DNA of 64,000 bases from DATLFA01 sp035525225 (GTDB lineage Bacteria > Actinomycetota > Acidimicrobiia > Acidimicrobiales > WLNW01): the NCBI GenBank assembly GCA_035525225.1, contig DATLFA010000090.1, forward strand, positions 1-64,000. The letters run 5' to 3'. Of this stretch, positions 26,108 to 35,453 are shown piece by piece; positions within the stretch are counted from its first letter, which is position 1; each line of letters starts with the position of its first letter. A program made the position numbers and the translations under genes. The notes under the pieces are model-generated. The model saw nothing but the letters and a program-made list of their open reading frames with translations. It did not search any database and had not been told where the DNA came from.

Positions 26108-27304
26108 ATGACGCAGTTCGTCTATGACCCGACCACGGTCGAGTTCCAGGAGAACCCGCTGCCGTTGTTCAAGGAGTTGCGCGATCACCATCCCGTGTAC
26201 CACAACCCCGACCTACGGTTCTGGACGCTCACGCGGTTCGCCGACGTATGGGACGCGGTGCACGACCACGAGACCTTCGCCAGTGATCCGAGCCACTATC
26301 CGGATGAGCCCGCCGAGCCGACCGAGCTCATCCCCAAAGCCTTCATGGACTTCGGCATCTTCTACATGGATCCGCCTCGGCACAATCGCCTGCGCTCGAT
26401 CATGTCGCGCGCGTTCACGGTGCGACGCGTCTCCGCCCTCGAACCGAACGTGCGCCGCCTCGCCAACGAGCTGATCGATGGCTTCATCGATACGGGGCGG
26501 TGCGAGTTCGTGCACGACTTCGCCGCGCCGTTGTCGACGACGGTGATCGGCGAATTGCTCGGCGTACCGCGCGACGAGCGATGGCAGTTTCGCCTGTGGG
26601 CCGAGAAGCTGGAGCAGCGCGATCCGTCGATCACCGTCGAGGTTGCCCAGAAAGAGCAACAAGACGCACATGCGCAGATCTTCGAGTACCTCTCTACGCT
26701 CGTGGCCGCCAGGCGCAAAGCGCCGAAAGACGACCTCATCGACGCGATCATCGGCGCGGAGGTCGACGGCGAACGTCTCGATGAGCACGAGATCTTGAGC
26801 ATGTGCTACCAGATCATGATTGCCGGTAACGAGACCACGGCCATCTTGATGTCGAACGGCGTGGTGCGGTTGGCCGAGCATCCCGACGTGCGAGCAGAGT
26901 TGCTCGCCGCCCCGGCACTCACTGCAGGGGCGGTCGAAGAGATGGCGCGGTTCGATTCGCCGACCGTGCAATCGCCTCCGCGCATCACCACGCGAGATGT
27001 CACGCTGCACGGTCGCACGATCCCCAAGGGCCAACCGGTCGTGTTCGTGTGGATGGCCGCGGACCACGACGAGCGCGAGTTTGCGTCGCCCGAGCGTTTC
27101 GATATCCATCGGCGGATGGATCGCCATCTCGGCTTCGGGCATGGGCTGCACTACTGCATGGGTGCGCCACTGGCGCGACTCGAAGCAACGAGCGCGTTCG
27201 AAGAGTTCCACGCTCGCATCCCGGAGTACCACCTCGACGGTCCGCCGGTGCGCTGGGCCTCGACGTGGTTGCGCGTCATCGGCCAGGTCCCGCTCGGCTT
27301 CTGA
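26108..27304 (+). CDS. Cytochrome P450
   Basis: The 398-residue class I bacterial P450 has the I-helix oxygen-activation motif AGNETT at 239-244, the K-helix E278-x-x-R281 and the haem-binding loop FGHGLHYCMG with Cys350 as axial ligand. ATG 26108 follows GGGGGAGCG. It needs an external ferredoxin and reductase, which are not encoded next to it. The cluster suggests hydroxylation of an alicyclic or terpenoid-like compound, but the substrate is not deducible. The next SDR starts 1 bp after the stop. Confidence 0.96.
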   Translation: MTQFVYDPTTVEFQENPLPLFKELRDHHPVYHNPDLRFWTLTRFADVWDAVHDHETFASDPSHYPDEPAEPTELIPKAFMDFGIFYMDPPRHNRLRSIMSRAFTVRRVSALEPNVRRLANELIDGFIDTGRCEFVHDFAAPLSTTVIGELLGVPRDERWQFRLWAEKLEQRDPSITVEVAQKEQQDAHAQIFEYLSTLVAARRKAPKDDLIDAIIGAEVDGERLDEHEILSMCYQIMIAGNETTAILMSNGVVRLAEHPDVRAELLAAPALTAGAVEEMARFDSPTVQSPPRITTRDVTLHGRTIPKGQPVVFVWMAADHDEREFASPERFDIHRRMDRHLGFGHGLHYCMGAPLARLEATSAFEEFHARIPEYHLDGPPVRWASTWLRVIGQVPLGF

Positions 27305-27305
27305 T

Positions 27306-28091
27306 ATGGCCGACATCGAAGCATCGAGCGGTCGATTGGCCGGCAGGGTTGCGCTCGTCACCGGCGCCGCCCGGGGCCAGGGTGCGGCCGAGGCGCGGCT
27401 GTTCGTGGCCGAGGGCGCGTCGGTCGTCATCGCGGATGTGCTCGAAAGCGAAGGCCGTGCACTCGCCGCCGACTTGGGGGGTAGCGCGGCCTTCTTCGCG
27501 CTCGACGTGCGCGATCGAGCCGCGTGGCACGCGGCGGTCGCGTTCGCCGAAGCGCGCTTCGGACCGATCGACGTCCTCGTCAACAACGCCGCGGTGACCG
27601 GCGCCGGCGGCGTGCGTGACGTCACGCTCGAGTCGTACCTCGACACTATCGCGGTGAACCAACTCGGCTGCCTGCTCGGTATGCAGACAGCCGTGCCATC
27701 GATGGAGCGGGCGGGTGGAGGTTCCATCGTCAACGTCTCGTCGACGAGTGGTCTCATCGCCTACACCGGCACGATCGCCTACGTCGCGTCGAAGTGGGCG
27801 GTCCGCGGCATGACAAAGGCCGCGGCACTCGATCTCGCGCCACTCGGCATCCGGGTCAACTCGATCCATCCGGGGCCGGTCGACACGCCGATGATCCATC
27901 CGGCCGGCATGGACGACGACGAGTTCCAGTGGCGTTGGCGCCACGTCGTACCGCTGGCGCGCGCCGCACAACCGATCGAGATCGCCCGGGTCGTGTTGTT
28001 CCTCGCGTCGAACGATTCGTCGTACATGACCGGCGCCGAGCTCGCCATCGACGGCGGCCGCACCGCCGGGCTCACTTCGCCGCCCATCTAA
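27306..28091 (+). CDS. SDR family NAD(P)-dependent oxidoreductase
   Basis: The 261-residue SDR shows TGAARGQG, NNAA, the serine in VSSTSG, Y-x-x-x-K in YVASKWA and DGGRTAG. The middle stretch IRVNSIHPGPVDTPM is that of the 3-alpha/20-beta-hydroxysteroid dehydrogenase subfamily. It may oxidise the alcohol made by the P450 directly upstream. ATG 27306 is 1 bp after that stop, so translation is coupled. Confidence 0.93.
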   Translation: MADIEASSGRLAGRVALVTGAARGQGAAEARLFVAEGASVVIADVLESEGRALAADLGGSAAFFALDVRDRAAWHAAVAFAEARFGPIDVLVNNAAVTGAGGVRDVTLESYLDTIAVNQLGCLLGMQTAVPSMERAGGGSIVNVSSTSGLIAYTGTIAYVASKWAVRGMTKAAALDLAPLGIRVNSIHPGPVDTPMIHPAGMDDDEFQWRWRHVVPLARAAQPIEIARVVLFLASNDSSYMTGAELAIDGGRTAGLTSPPI

Positions 28092-28116
28092 CGCACGTCG
28101 TCTTATCGGAGGATAC

Positions 28117-28938
28117 ATGCCGGGTCGTGGGGACAAGAGCGCACCTGATGCGTTTCAGGGCCAGCGAGTGCTCGTCACCGGTGCGTCGTCGGGCATCGGA
28201 CGAGCGACGGCGGTCGCGTTCGCCGCGGCGGGCGCCACCGTCGGTATCTGTGCGCGCCGGGCCGATCGTCTCGAGGAGGTACTGGCGGAGTGCAACGCGT
28301 ACACCCCGCGGGCAAAGTCGTGGGCCGTCGATCTCGCTGATCTCGACGGAATCGCCGGCTTCGCGGACACCGTTCGCCGTGACCTCGGTGAAGTGGACGT
28401 GCTCGTGAACAATGCCGGTGTGCCAAAGCGGCGAACCGTGCTCGAGATGACGCCTGACGACGTCGAAGGCGTGATGGCGATCAACTACTTCGCGCCGGTA
28501 CGTCTGACTGCGGCACTACTGCCCTCGATGATCGAGCGCGGAACGGGAGCGGTTGTCAACGTGTCGTCGATGGGTGTTCATTCGGCCGCGTATCGCGTCG
28601 GCGCGTACGCCGCGTCGAAGGCCGCGCTCGAGCTCTACACCGAGGCATTGCACCTCGAGTTGGCCGGCACCGGTGTGCAGGCCCTCCTGTTCGTACCCGG
28701 CACCACTCGGACCGAGTTCAGCACGCCGAAGCCCGGAAACGACCCGCCCTTTCCGCAGGATCCCGCGTCGACGGCCGAGCCCGATGAGGTCGCGCGGGCA
28801 CTCCTACAATCGATCGGCAGTCCTCAGTTCGTGAGGTACGCGACCGCGCGTGACGAAGCGCGCGCGCGCGAGAAGAACGCCGACGTCAACGCGTATGTCG
28901 GTTCGATGTGGTCTCGCTTCGCGCGGACACGGGCGTGA
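28117..28938 (+). CDS. SDR family oxidoreductase
   Basis: The 273-residue SDR has TGASSGIG, NNAG, the serine in VSSMG and YAASKAALE. The C-terminal region (PGNDPPFPQDP and DEVARALLQS) is of the extended-tail DltE/YqjQ-like type, active on larger substrates. ATG 28117 follows CGGAGGATAC, a strong ribosome site, suggesting it may be expressed more than its upstream partners. It ends the operon that begins at 23451. Confidence 0.92.
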   Translation: MPGRGDKSAPDAFQGQRVLVTGASSGIGRATAVAFAAAGATVGICARRADRLEEVLAECNAYTPRAKSWAVDLADLDGIAGFADTVRRDLGEVDVLVNNAGVPKRRTVLEMTPDDVEGVMAINYFAPVRLTAALLPSMIERGTGAVVNVSSMGVHSAAYRVGAYAASKAALELYTEALHLELAGTGVQALLFVPGTTRTEFSTPKPGNDPPFPQDPASTAEPDEVARALLQSIGSPQFVRYATARDEARAREKNADVNAYVGSMWSRFARTRA

Positions 28939-28948
28939 CCGTAGGACT

Positions 28949-29731
28949 TCAGCTCGGTACGTCGCCGGCCATCGTGGCCTTGTGCAACAGGCGAGGCCCG
29001 GTCGCGTCGCCCACGACACAATGCAACAGGCTGCGGTTGTCCCACAACACCATATCGCCCATCGCCCACCGATGGCGGCACGTGAACTCGGGCCGGGCGC
29101 AGTGCGAGTAGAGGAAGGTCAGCAGCGCCTCGCTCTCGGCCGGCGTGAACCCTTCGACGGCGACGGTGTAGTCACGATTGACGAACACCGCGCGGCGACC
29201 GCTGACGGGGTGCCTCGGCGCGATCGGATGGGTCGCCTCGTCATGCTCGATAACGCGGCCGTCGCTGTCGCGTGCGACACGGCGGTGCACGGCCCGCAAC
29301 CCGATCACGATCTGTTGCATCCCCGGCGACAACGCCTCGAACGCCGCGTGCTGGTTGGCGAACATCGTGTCGCCGCCCGAGGGCGGCAGCACCCGCGCCA
29401 CGAGCATCGTCGAGCTGGGTGGGCACGCCAGGAACGTCTGGTCCTGATGCCAGGTGGTGGCGACGGGGTTCTTGGGGTCGTAGACCTCGATCAGTTCCGG
29501 TGCCTCGTCGATGGCCCGCAGTCGCGGGTGGACGCTGAGCGGCCCGAACCGTCCCGCGAAAGCTGTGTGCTCCCGCGGCGTCAGGTCTTGGTTGCGGAAC
29601 AGCAGCAGGTGGTGCTCGGCCAGCATGGCGCGCAGCTGCCCGACCGCGGTGTCGTCGACACCGCGCACGTCGACCCCCACGACCTCGGCACCGAGCGTGC
29701 CTGACAGTGGCAGGAGGGTTACGGTGCTCAC
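28949..29731 (-). CDS. TauD/TfdA-family Fe(II)/2-oxoglutarate dioxygenase
   Basis: This second TauD-type protein (260 residues) has the iron ligands H95 and D97 (TWHQDQTF), the distal histidine in LWDNRSLLHCVV and the arginine of PRLLHKATMAGD. The conserved HPVSGRRAVFVNRDYT lies before the third ligand. I chose the GTG at 29731 (VSTVTLLPL), where homologous sequence begins; the reading continues upstream to 30043 without support. It is divergent from the lipocalin-like gene and convergent with the SDR. Confidence 0.9.
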   Translation of the reverse strand: MSTVTLLPLSGTLGAEVVGVDVRGVDDTAVGQLRAMLAEHHLLLFRNQDLTPREHTAFAGRFGPLSVHPRLRAIDEAPELIEVYDPKNPVATTWHQDQTFLACPPSSTMLVARVLPPSGGDTMFANQHAAFEALSPGMQQIVIGLRAVHRRVARDSDGRVIEHDEATHPIAPRHPVSGRRAVFVNRDYTVAVEGFTPAESEALLTFLYSHCARPEFTCRHRWAMGDMVLWDNRSLLHCVVGDATGPRLLHKATMAGDVPS

Positions 29732-29794
29732 CGACGAAATTGTACGCCTGGCAGCCGGGCGGCCCGAGCGGCCTCGACGGCGGGAAGCGAGGAG

Positions 29795-30766
29795 ATGGCC
29801 GTGGCCGAGATGCATCCCGACGACGACTTCCATCCGCCGACCAACGACGATCCCTACTGGACCGAGACGTGTTGGTTCACGTTCACCGTTCCCGAGCGCC
29901 GGCTGTCCGGGCAGCTCTACCCGTTCTTCCGCACGAATCAGCGAGTCGCCGCCGGCGGCGCCTACTTCTGGGACGACAAGGGCAACCAACCGTGGAACTG
30001 CCTCTACGCCAAGAACTTCTGGCACCTGCCGATACCCGACCAACCGCTATCCGACATCACGCTGCCCAACGGCATCCACTACCGGTGCGTCGAGCCGCTC
30101 ACGCGCTACGAGTTGCGCTACGACGATCCCGACGCCGACGAGTTGCACGTCGATCTGACCTTCACCGCGGTCACCCCTCCGCACTATCTCGGTTCGTCGC
30201 ACCTCGATCAGCCGGGGCGATACCAGGGCACGATCTGGTTGCGGGGCGAGACCATCCCCGTCGATTCGTTCGGATTCCGTGATCGTTCGTGGGGACCGCG
30301 CACGCAGTTCGGTGCCGGGCTCACCGGTTCGCCCGTACCCAACGGTGGCTACAGCTACGCCACCGCGTCGGCCGACGATGCGTTCCACACGATCACGATG
30401 AACCGCGGTCAGGGCTGTCAGTCGATCCACGGTTATCTCATCCGTGACGGCCAGTGGGCCAAGCTGCGATCGGCGACACGCGAGGTCACCGATCGCGATC
30501 CGCTGACGGGCTACCCGTGGCGCGTGCGCATCGACGGCGTCGACGAGCTCGATCGTGAGCTGCGCGCCGAAGGGCGCTGTCTCAACCAGATCGGCGTGCA
30601 TCTCAATCCGAACCTGTTCACGGTCAACTGCCTCACCGAATGGACCTTCGGCGGGGTCACGGCCTTCGGCGAAGACCACGACAACTGGAGTGCGCCGGCG
30701 ATGAGGAAGTTCGTACGCGACTTCCTCGGCTACGAGAAGCACCAAGAGAAAGCGACGGGCTCGTGA
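29795..30766 (+). CDS. Lipocalin/AttH-like protein (DUF7064/7065-type)
   Basis: The 323-residue protein is beta-rich with an aromatic N-terminal half (WFTFTVPERRL, YPFFRT) and the motif SFGFRDRSWGPRT near residue 160. The D-[RH]-SWG-x-R signature is shared with the gene at 57628 and with the AttH/hydroxyneurosporene-synthase-like lipocalin pair fold. No catalytic role can be assigned; binding or modification of a lipid or terpenoid is an inference. ATG 29795 follows GGAGATGGCC. The stop overlaps the next gene by 4 bp (GTGA). Confidence 0.75.
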   Translation: MAVAEMHPDDDFHPPTNDDPYWTETCWFTFTVPERRLSGQLYPFFRTNQRVAAGGAYFWDDKGNQPWNCLYAKNFWHLPIPDQPLSDITLPNGIHYRCVEPLTRYELRYDDPDADELHVDLTFTAVTPPHYLGSSHLDQPGRYQGTIWLRGETIPVDSFGFRDRSWGPRTQFGAGLTGSPVPNGGYSYATASADDAFHTITMNRGQGCQSIHGYLIRDGQWAKLRSATREVTDRDPLTGYPWRVRIDGVDELDRELRAEGRCLNQIGVHLNPNLFTVNCLTEWTFGGVTAFGEDHDNWSAPAMRKFVRDFLGYEKHQEKATGS

Positions 30767-31155
30767 AACCAGAGGACTTCGTCGAGCTGCAACAACTGCT
30801 GTCGCGTTATTGCCACATCGTCGACACCACCGCATGGGATGAGCTCGACCAGATCTTCGCCGCCGACGGGTCCGTGACGGTCGTGGGCGTCTACCCGACT
30901 GCCACCGGTCTCGACGAGTTGCGGGCGTTGTATGGACGGATGAACCATCCCGTCGCGCATACGAGCTCGACGTTGTTCGTCGTCGAAAGCAGTGGCGACA
31001 CCGCTCGATTGGCGTCGAAGTGGGTGACGGTGCGCGCCGACGGGCTCACTGGCACCGGTGTGTACGAAGACGAGGTCGTGCGCACTCCGGCGGGTTGGCG
31101 CATTCGTGACCGTGTGGCCCGCCCCGCGGTCGCGCCGCGGCCGGTGCAGGCATGA
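30763..31155 (+). CDS. SnoaL/NTF2-like small protein
   Basis: The 130-residue cone-shaped fold of SnoaL type is recognised from LQQLLSRYCHIVDTTAWDELDQIFAADG near the start and VYEDEVVRTPAGWRIRDR at the end. Members can be dehydratases, isomerases or ligand-binding subunits in catabolic or polyketide clusters. The GTG start at 30763 overlaps the upstream stop and its own stop overlaps the next ATG, so three genes are coupled. Confidence 0.88.
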   Translation: MKPEDFVELQQLLSRYCHIVDTTAWDELDQIFAADGSVTVVGVYPTATGLDELRALYGRMNHPVAHTSSTLFVVESSGDTARLASKWVTVRADGLTGTGVYEDEVVRTPAGWRIRDRVARPAVAPRPVQA

Positions 31156-32093
31156 GCACACGCCCGAGGCTGACGATCGGGTTGCCGATCGCCGGTCAGA
31201 TCACCGGCGACGACCACCGCGGCCTGATCGAGATCGCGCGTCTGGCCGATGGGCTCGGTGTCGACGCGCTCACGACTTCTGACCACGTCGTGATGGGCGA
31301 ACGACTGGACCAGTACCGCTGGGGACCGTTCATGTTCGAAAAGGGCGTGCCGTGGATCGAGCCCTTGACGTTGCTGTCCGCGATCGCCGGCGCGACCAAT
31401 GACATCCGCCTCGTCACCGGTGTTTTGATCGCGCCGTTGCGCCCACCCGCGCTGTTGGCCAAGACCGTCGCGACGCTCGACCAACTGTCGCGTGGGCGCC
31501 TCGATCTCGGTGTCGGTACGGGTTGGCAACAAGCCGAATACGACGCCATGGGTCTCGACTTCGCCAAGCGGGCGCAGATGCTCGACGACACGGTCGCCGC
31601 GTGCCGCGCGCTGTGGGGTCCGAGCCCTACGACGTTCACCTCCGAGACGATTTCGTTCGAATCGATCTGGTGCGATCCCAAGCCGTTCCGGCCGGGTGGT
31701 CCGCCGGTGTTCTTCTCGGGGCCGCTCACGCCCCGCAACGTGCGTCGCGTCGTGATGCTCGGCGACGGTTGGGTGCCGATCATGGGCGCGTCGCTCGACG
31801 AAGCCCGCGACGGCATCGCGGTGTTGCGCGCGGCGCTGCGCGACGCCGGGCGCGATCCTGACGCGTTGCTCGTACGCATGCCGGTGCCACTGGTGCGCGA
31901 TGATCAGCGCGCGCTCGATCTGGCGGCAATGGCCGATGTCGCGTCGGCGATGGCCGCGATGGGGATCACCGACGCCACCGTGTCGTTCGCGTTGTTGGGG
32001 GCCGATCGTTCGAGTGCCGAACACCGCCTCGCCGAATTGGTCGACTTCTGGAGGCCCACGCGGCCCCTCAGAGCGGATAGGAAGGGGAATTGA
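31152..32093 (+). CDS. LLM-class (F420-dependent) oxidoreductase
   Basis: The 313-residue luciferase-like TIM barrel has TSDHVVMGERLD, the VLIAPLRPPALLAKTVATLD core and RLDLGVGTGWQQAEYDAMG, the cofactor-binding signature of F420-dependent actinobacterial members. A flavin-dependent monooxygenase role is possible, but the WQQAEYDAMG pattern is more typical of F420 enzymes. It overlaps its neighbours by 4 and 1 bp, so it is in the middle of the 29795-32992 operon. Confidence 0.93.
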   Translation: MSTRPRLTIGLPIAGQITGDDHRGLIEIARLADGLGVDALTTSDHVVMGERLDQYRWGPFMFEKGVPWIEPLTLLSAIAGATNDIRLVTGVLIAPLRPPALLAKTVATLDQLSRGRLDLGVGTGWQQAEYDAMGLDFAKRAQMLDDTVAACRALWGPSPTTFTSETISFESIWCDPKPFRPGGPPVFFSGPLTPRNVRRVVMLGDGWVPIMGASLDEARDGIAVLRAALRDAGRDPDALLVRMPVPLVRDDQRALDLAAMADVASAMAAMGITDATVSFALLGADRSSAEHRLAELVDFWRPTRPLRADRKGN

Positions 32094-32992
32094 TGAGTCG
32101 TGCACACGAGTTGTTGCCGATACCGCCGCGCGGCGAGCCCGAGATCTTCGAGGGCATGGAGTTGACCGACGAGCACCGGGCGGGACTCGACATCGAGGAG
32201 CGTTTCGTTCCGGGGCCCGACGGCGCGCCCGATGTGCGCGTGCTGGTGTATCGCCCCAAGGGGCAGAGTGGGCGCTTGCCGGTGATCGTCAGCATCCACG
32301 GCGGCGCGTTCGTGCGCATGCGCGCCGACACGTTCGCCGCGATGGATGCGGGTTGGTCCCTAAACCACGATTGTGTCGTCGTCAGCGTCGACTATCGCTT
32401 GGCCCCCGAGGACCCGTTCCCCGCTGGCCCCGAAGACTGTTACGCGGTGCTGTGTTGGGTCGCGGCGCAGGCGGACGAGCTGGCGATCGATGTCGATCGT
32501 CTGGTGGTTGCCGGTGGCAGCGCGGGTGGAGCACTCACCGCCGCGGTCACGCTGATGGCGCGGGACCGCAACGGGCCGAAGATCGCGTTCCAGGGCCTGA
32601 TGATCCCGGTGCTCGACGACCGCCTCGATACCCCGTCGATGCGCCAAGCAGTCGAGGCGCCCGGCTTCAACTCTATGGGCGCGCAGGGTATGTGGTTGCA
32701 CTACCTCGGCGAGAACTACGACCGGTCGACGACGTCGCCGTACGCCGCGCCGAACCGCGCCGAAGATCTGAGCGGCCTGCCACCGGCCTTCGTACAGACC
32801 AATGGCCTCGATCCGTTGCGCGACGAAGGCATCCATTACGCGCTGCGCCTGCTCGCGGCGGGGGTGTCGGTCGAGTTGTACAACGTGCCCGGCGCGTACC
32901 ACGGCGCGCCGCCGCTCAACCCGGCGGCCGCGGCGCGCGCCAACCGCGCGTACAACGCCGCGCTGCACGAAGCACTGCATCCGGCCGGATAG
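32093..32992 (+). CDS. Alpha/beta hydrolase, HSL family
   Basis: The 299-residue esterase has HGGAF at 69-73, the nucleophile S143 in AGGSAGGA, the VDYRLAPEDPFP signature, and the terminal histidine in YHGAPPL. It starts at ATG 32093, whose A is the last base of the upstream TGA. Ribosome site GGAAGGGG lies just upstream. It is similar in layout to the hydrolase at 25153 but distinct in sequence. Confidence 0.93.
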   Translation: MSRAHELLPIPPRGEPEIFEGMELTDEHRAGLDIEERFVPGPDGAPDVRVLVYRPKGQSGRLPVIVSIHGGAFVRMRADTFAAMDAGWSLNHDCVVVSVDYRLAPEDPFPAGPEDCYAVLCWVAAQADELAIDVDRLVVAGGSAGGALTAAVTLMARDRNGPKIAFQGLMIPVLDDRLDTPSMRQAVEAPGFNSMGAQGMWLHYLGENYDRSTTSPYAAPNRAEDLSGLPPAFVQTNGLDPLRDEGIHYALRLLAAGVSVELYNVPGAYHGAPPLNPAAAARANRAYNAALHEALHPAG

Positions 32993-33002
32993 TCCCAACG
33001 CC

Positions 33003-34685
33003 ATGACTGCTGCGCCCCCGCTGCCTCACCTCACGCCCTGGAACCGGTACTTCTGGACGAGTGGGGCAGAGGGCGTGCTCCGCATCCAACAATGCCTCGC
33101 CTGCGAGCGGCTGCTGCATCCGCCGCTACCACGCTGCCCCGACTGCCACAGCACAGATCTCACCGAGACGATCGTGTCGGGCCGGGGCGTCATCGAGGCG
33201 GTCACGGTCAATCATCAGCCCTGGCATCCCGCGTTCACGACGCCGTATGTCATCGCCATCGTCGCGCTGGCCGAAGAGGCGGCGGTTCGGTTGACGACCA
33301 ACATCATCAACTGCGCACCCGACGACGCGATCATCGGACTTCCGGTGCGCGTCGTTTTCGAACAGCGCGACGACGTGTGGTTGCCGCTGTTCGAACCTGA
33401 CCCCGAAGTTGCTCCTCGCGAACCGTTGCTCGATCGTCCGATGGTCGCCTCGCGCGATCTCGCGACGCAGCCCCGTCATCTTCCCCGCGTCGCGCCGCTC
33501 GACACGTTCGAGCGCAAGGTCGTCATCAGCGGCATCGGCCTGTCGACAGTCGGTCGCCGCCTCGGCCGCAATCCTCTCGGTCTGATGGTCGACGCGTGCC
33601 TCGCGGCGATCGAGGACGCCGGTCTGCAGGCCGGCGACATCGACGGCCTGTCGTCGTATCCAGGTCCGTCGTTCACGCTCGCGGGTACGACCGGTGGTGG
33701 CGTGAACAACATCGAAGACGTGCTGCGGGTGCGCCCCATCTGGTTTGCCAGCGGCATGGAGGGCGCGGGCCAAACCGGTGCGGTGGTCAACGCCATGCTG
33801 GCGGTGTCGGCGGGGCTTTGCCGTCACGTGCTCTGCGTGCGCGGCGTGTGGGAATCGTCGTTCCAAGACTTCCAGCGCCGTGGCGAGATACGACCGAATG
33901 CCTCAGGTCGCATCTCGGGCGAGATGGAGGGCCGGCTGCCGTTCGGTGCGTTCAGCGCGGCGAACTGGATCGCCATGATGGCGACGCGCCACATGCAGGC
34001 ATTCGGCACCACGCGCGAGCAGCTCGGCGCAATCGCGGTCAACGCGCGCCGCAACGCGGCGCGGAATCCGAATGCGGTCTATCGCGAACCGATCACGATG
34101 GACGACTATCTCGGCGCGCGTATGGTGTCCACACCGTTCGGGCTCCTCGATTGCGACGCACCATGTGACGGGGCGGTCGCAGTGGTGATCTCGTCGGTCG
34201 ACACGATCGCGGATCTCCGCCCGCCACTCGTCGGCGTGGAGGCGGTTGGTACGCACTTGTCCGAGCGGGTTTCATGGGATCAGGGCACGCTGTTGCACGA
34301 GCCGGTGCTCGCCGGCCCGGCGCGCCACGTGTGGACGCGTACCGATCTCACGCACCGCGACGTCGACGTGGCCCAGATCTACGACGGCTTCACGTTCAAC
34401 TGTCTGTCGTGGCTCGAGCTGCTCGGCTTCTGTGGCGTCGGCGAGGGCGGACCATTCGTCGAAGGCGGTACGCGCATCGCCCTCGACGGCGAGCTTCCGC
34501 TGAATACCCATGGTGGACAACTGTCGGCCGGACGGTTGCACGGATGGGGTTTCCTCCACGAGGCGTGCGTGCAACTACGGGGCGACGGTGGCGACCGTCA
34601 AGTTGCAGGAGGTCCCGAGGTCGCGATCTTGTCGAGCGGTGGCGGCCATCCGGGGGGCGTGATGTTGTTGACACGGTGGCGCTGA
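33003..34685 (+). CDS. DUF35 (Zn-ribbon/OB) and thiolase-like domain fusion
   Basis: The first 130 residues are a DUF35 unit: zinc cysteines C31, C34, C45 and C48 (CLAC and CPDC), then an OB-type barrel (GRGVIEAVTVNHQPWHP). From about residue 165 a SCP2/Ltp-type thiolase-like domain follows (KVVISGIGLSTVGRR, AGTTGGGVNN, IYDGFTFNCL, LNTHGGQLSAG, SSGGGHPGG). In steroid side-chain breakdown the DUF35 domain of ChsH2 and Ltp2 form separate chains of a retro-aldolase; here both are one 560-residue protein. The usual thiolase nucleophilic Cys is not seen, as in Ltp2. ATG 33003 is 10 bp after the hydrolase stop. Confidence 0.92.
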   Translation: MTAAPPLPHLTPWNRYFWTSGAEGVLRIQQCLACERLLHPPLPRCPDCHSTDLTETIVSGRGVIEAVTVNHQPWHPAFTTPYVIAIVALAEEAAVRLTTNIINCAPDDAIIGLPVRVVFEQRDDVWLPLFEPDPEVAPREPLLDRPMVASRDLATQPRHLPRVAPLDTFERKVVISGIGLSTVGRRLGRNPLGLMVDACLAAIEDAGLQAGDIDGLSSYPGPSFTLAGTTGGGVNNIEDVLRVRPIWFASGMEGAGQTGAVVNAMLAVSAGLCRHVLCVRGVWESSFQDFQRRGEIRPNASGRISGEMEGRLPFGAFSAANWIAMMATRHMQAFGTTREQLGAIAVNARRNAARNPNAVYREPITMDDYLGARMVSTPFGLLDCDAPCDGAVAVVISSVDTIADLRPPLVGVEAVGTHLSERVSWDQGTLLHEPVLAGPARHVWTRTDLTHRDVDVAQIYDGFTFNCLSWLELLGFCGVGEGGPFVEGGTRIALDGELPLNTHGGQLSAGRLHGWGFLHEACVQLRGDGGDRQVAGGPEVAILSSGGGHPGGVMLLTRWR

Positions 34686-34689
34686 CGTC

Positions 34690-35412
34690 GTGACGCCCAC
34701 ATCGGTCTTGATCCACGGCACCGGTGACACCTCACGCGGCTGGCGCAAGGTGCAAGCGGCGCTCGCACACCCCTCGGTGGCGATCGACTTGCTGGGCCGG
34801 CGCGAGCACCCGTTCGATCTCAGCCGCGCCACCGCCGAGATGACGGCGACCGTCGCGGCGAACGACGTCGCCCTGCGCTGCGATGGTCCGGTCGTGGTGG
34901 TCGCGCATTCGGGAGGCGGGATCCTCGCGCCGCGGATCGCGGGTGCGTTGGGCGATCGCGTGCGCCACATGGTGTTCATCGCGGCCTTGGTCGCGCCCGA
35001 TGGTGGACAGGCGATAGATGTGCTCTTTCCGGAGCGGCGCGAGCAAATGGCCAAGAGGCGGCCGGGCGTCCTGCAGAAGTACCACAACCACACGTTCGTG
35101 CAGCGCGACGAGGACCTCGATTTCATCGACGGCCTCGAGCCCTTGCGCGACGCGGTGCAGGTGCAGGCGGTCGAGTCCATGAACATGCTGTTCCGTCCCG
35201 TGTCTTGGGCCGGCGTGGAGCCGGACATGCCGCGCACCTTCGTGCGCCCCCTGCGCGACAAGCACCACCCACCCGACGTGCAGCAACGCTTGATCGAGGC
35301 GTGCGCGGCATCCGAGGTGATCGACATCGACTCGGGGCACACCCCCGCGCGTGACGCACCACGCGAGCTGGCCCGCATTCTCGACGAGATCGCGAGTCGC
35401 TATCCCCAATGA
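34690..35412 (+). CDS. Alpha/beta hydrolase fold protein
   Basis: The 240-residue protein begins with SVLIHGTGDTSRGW, an oxyanion-type HG motif, and has the nucleophile elbow VVAHSGGG. The histidine is in IDSGHTP near the C-terminus. The chain is short and lacks a cap domain of known type, with a DKHHPPDVQQ segment before the final helix. It resembles the EstA/RsbQ-like hydrolases. The GTG at 34690 lies 4 bp after the thiolase stop and gives direct coupling. The substrate is unknown. Confidence 0.88.
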   Translation: MTPTSVLIHGTGDTSRGWRKVQAALAHPSVAIDLLGRREHPFDLSRATAEMTATVAANDVALRCDGPVVVVAHSGGGILAPRIAGALGDRVRHMVFIAALVAPDGGQAIDVLFPERREQMAKRRPGVLQKYHNHTFVQRDEDLDFIDGLEPLRDAVQVQAVESMNMLFRPVSWAGVEPDMPRTFVRPLRDKHHPPDVQQRLIEACAASEVIDIDSGHTPARDAPRELARILDEIASRYPQ

Positions 35413-35453
35413 ACGGAGCGCTCTAGTCTGGCGCCGTGGAAAAGGAGACGTTC

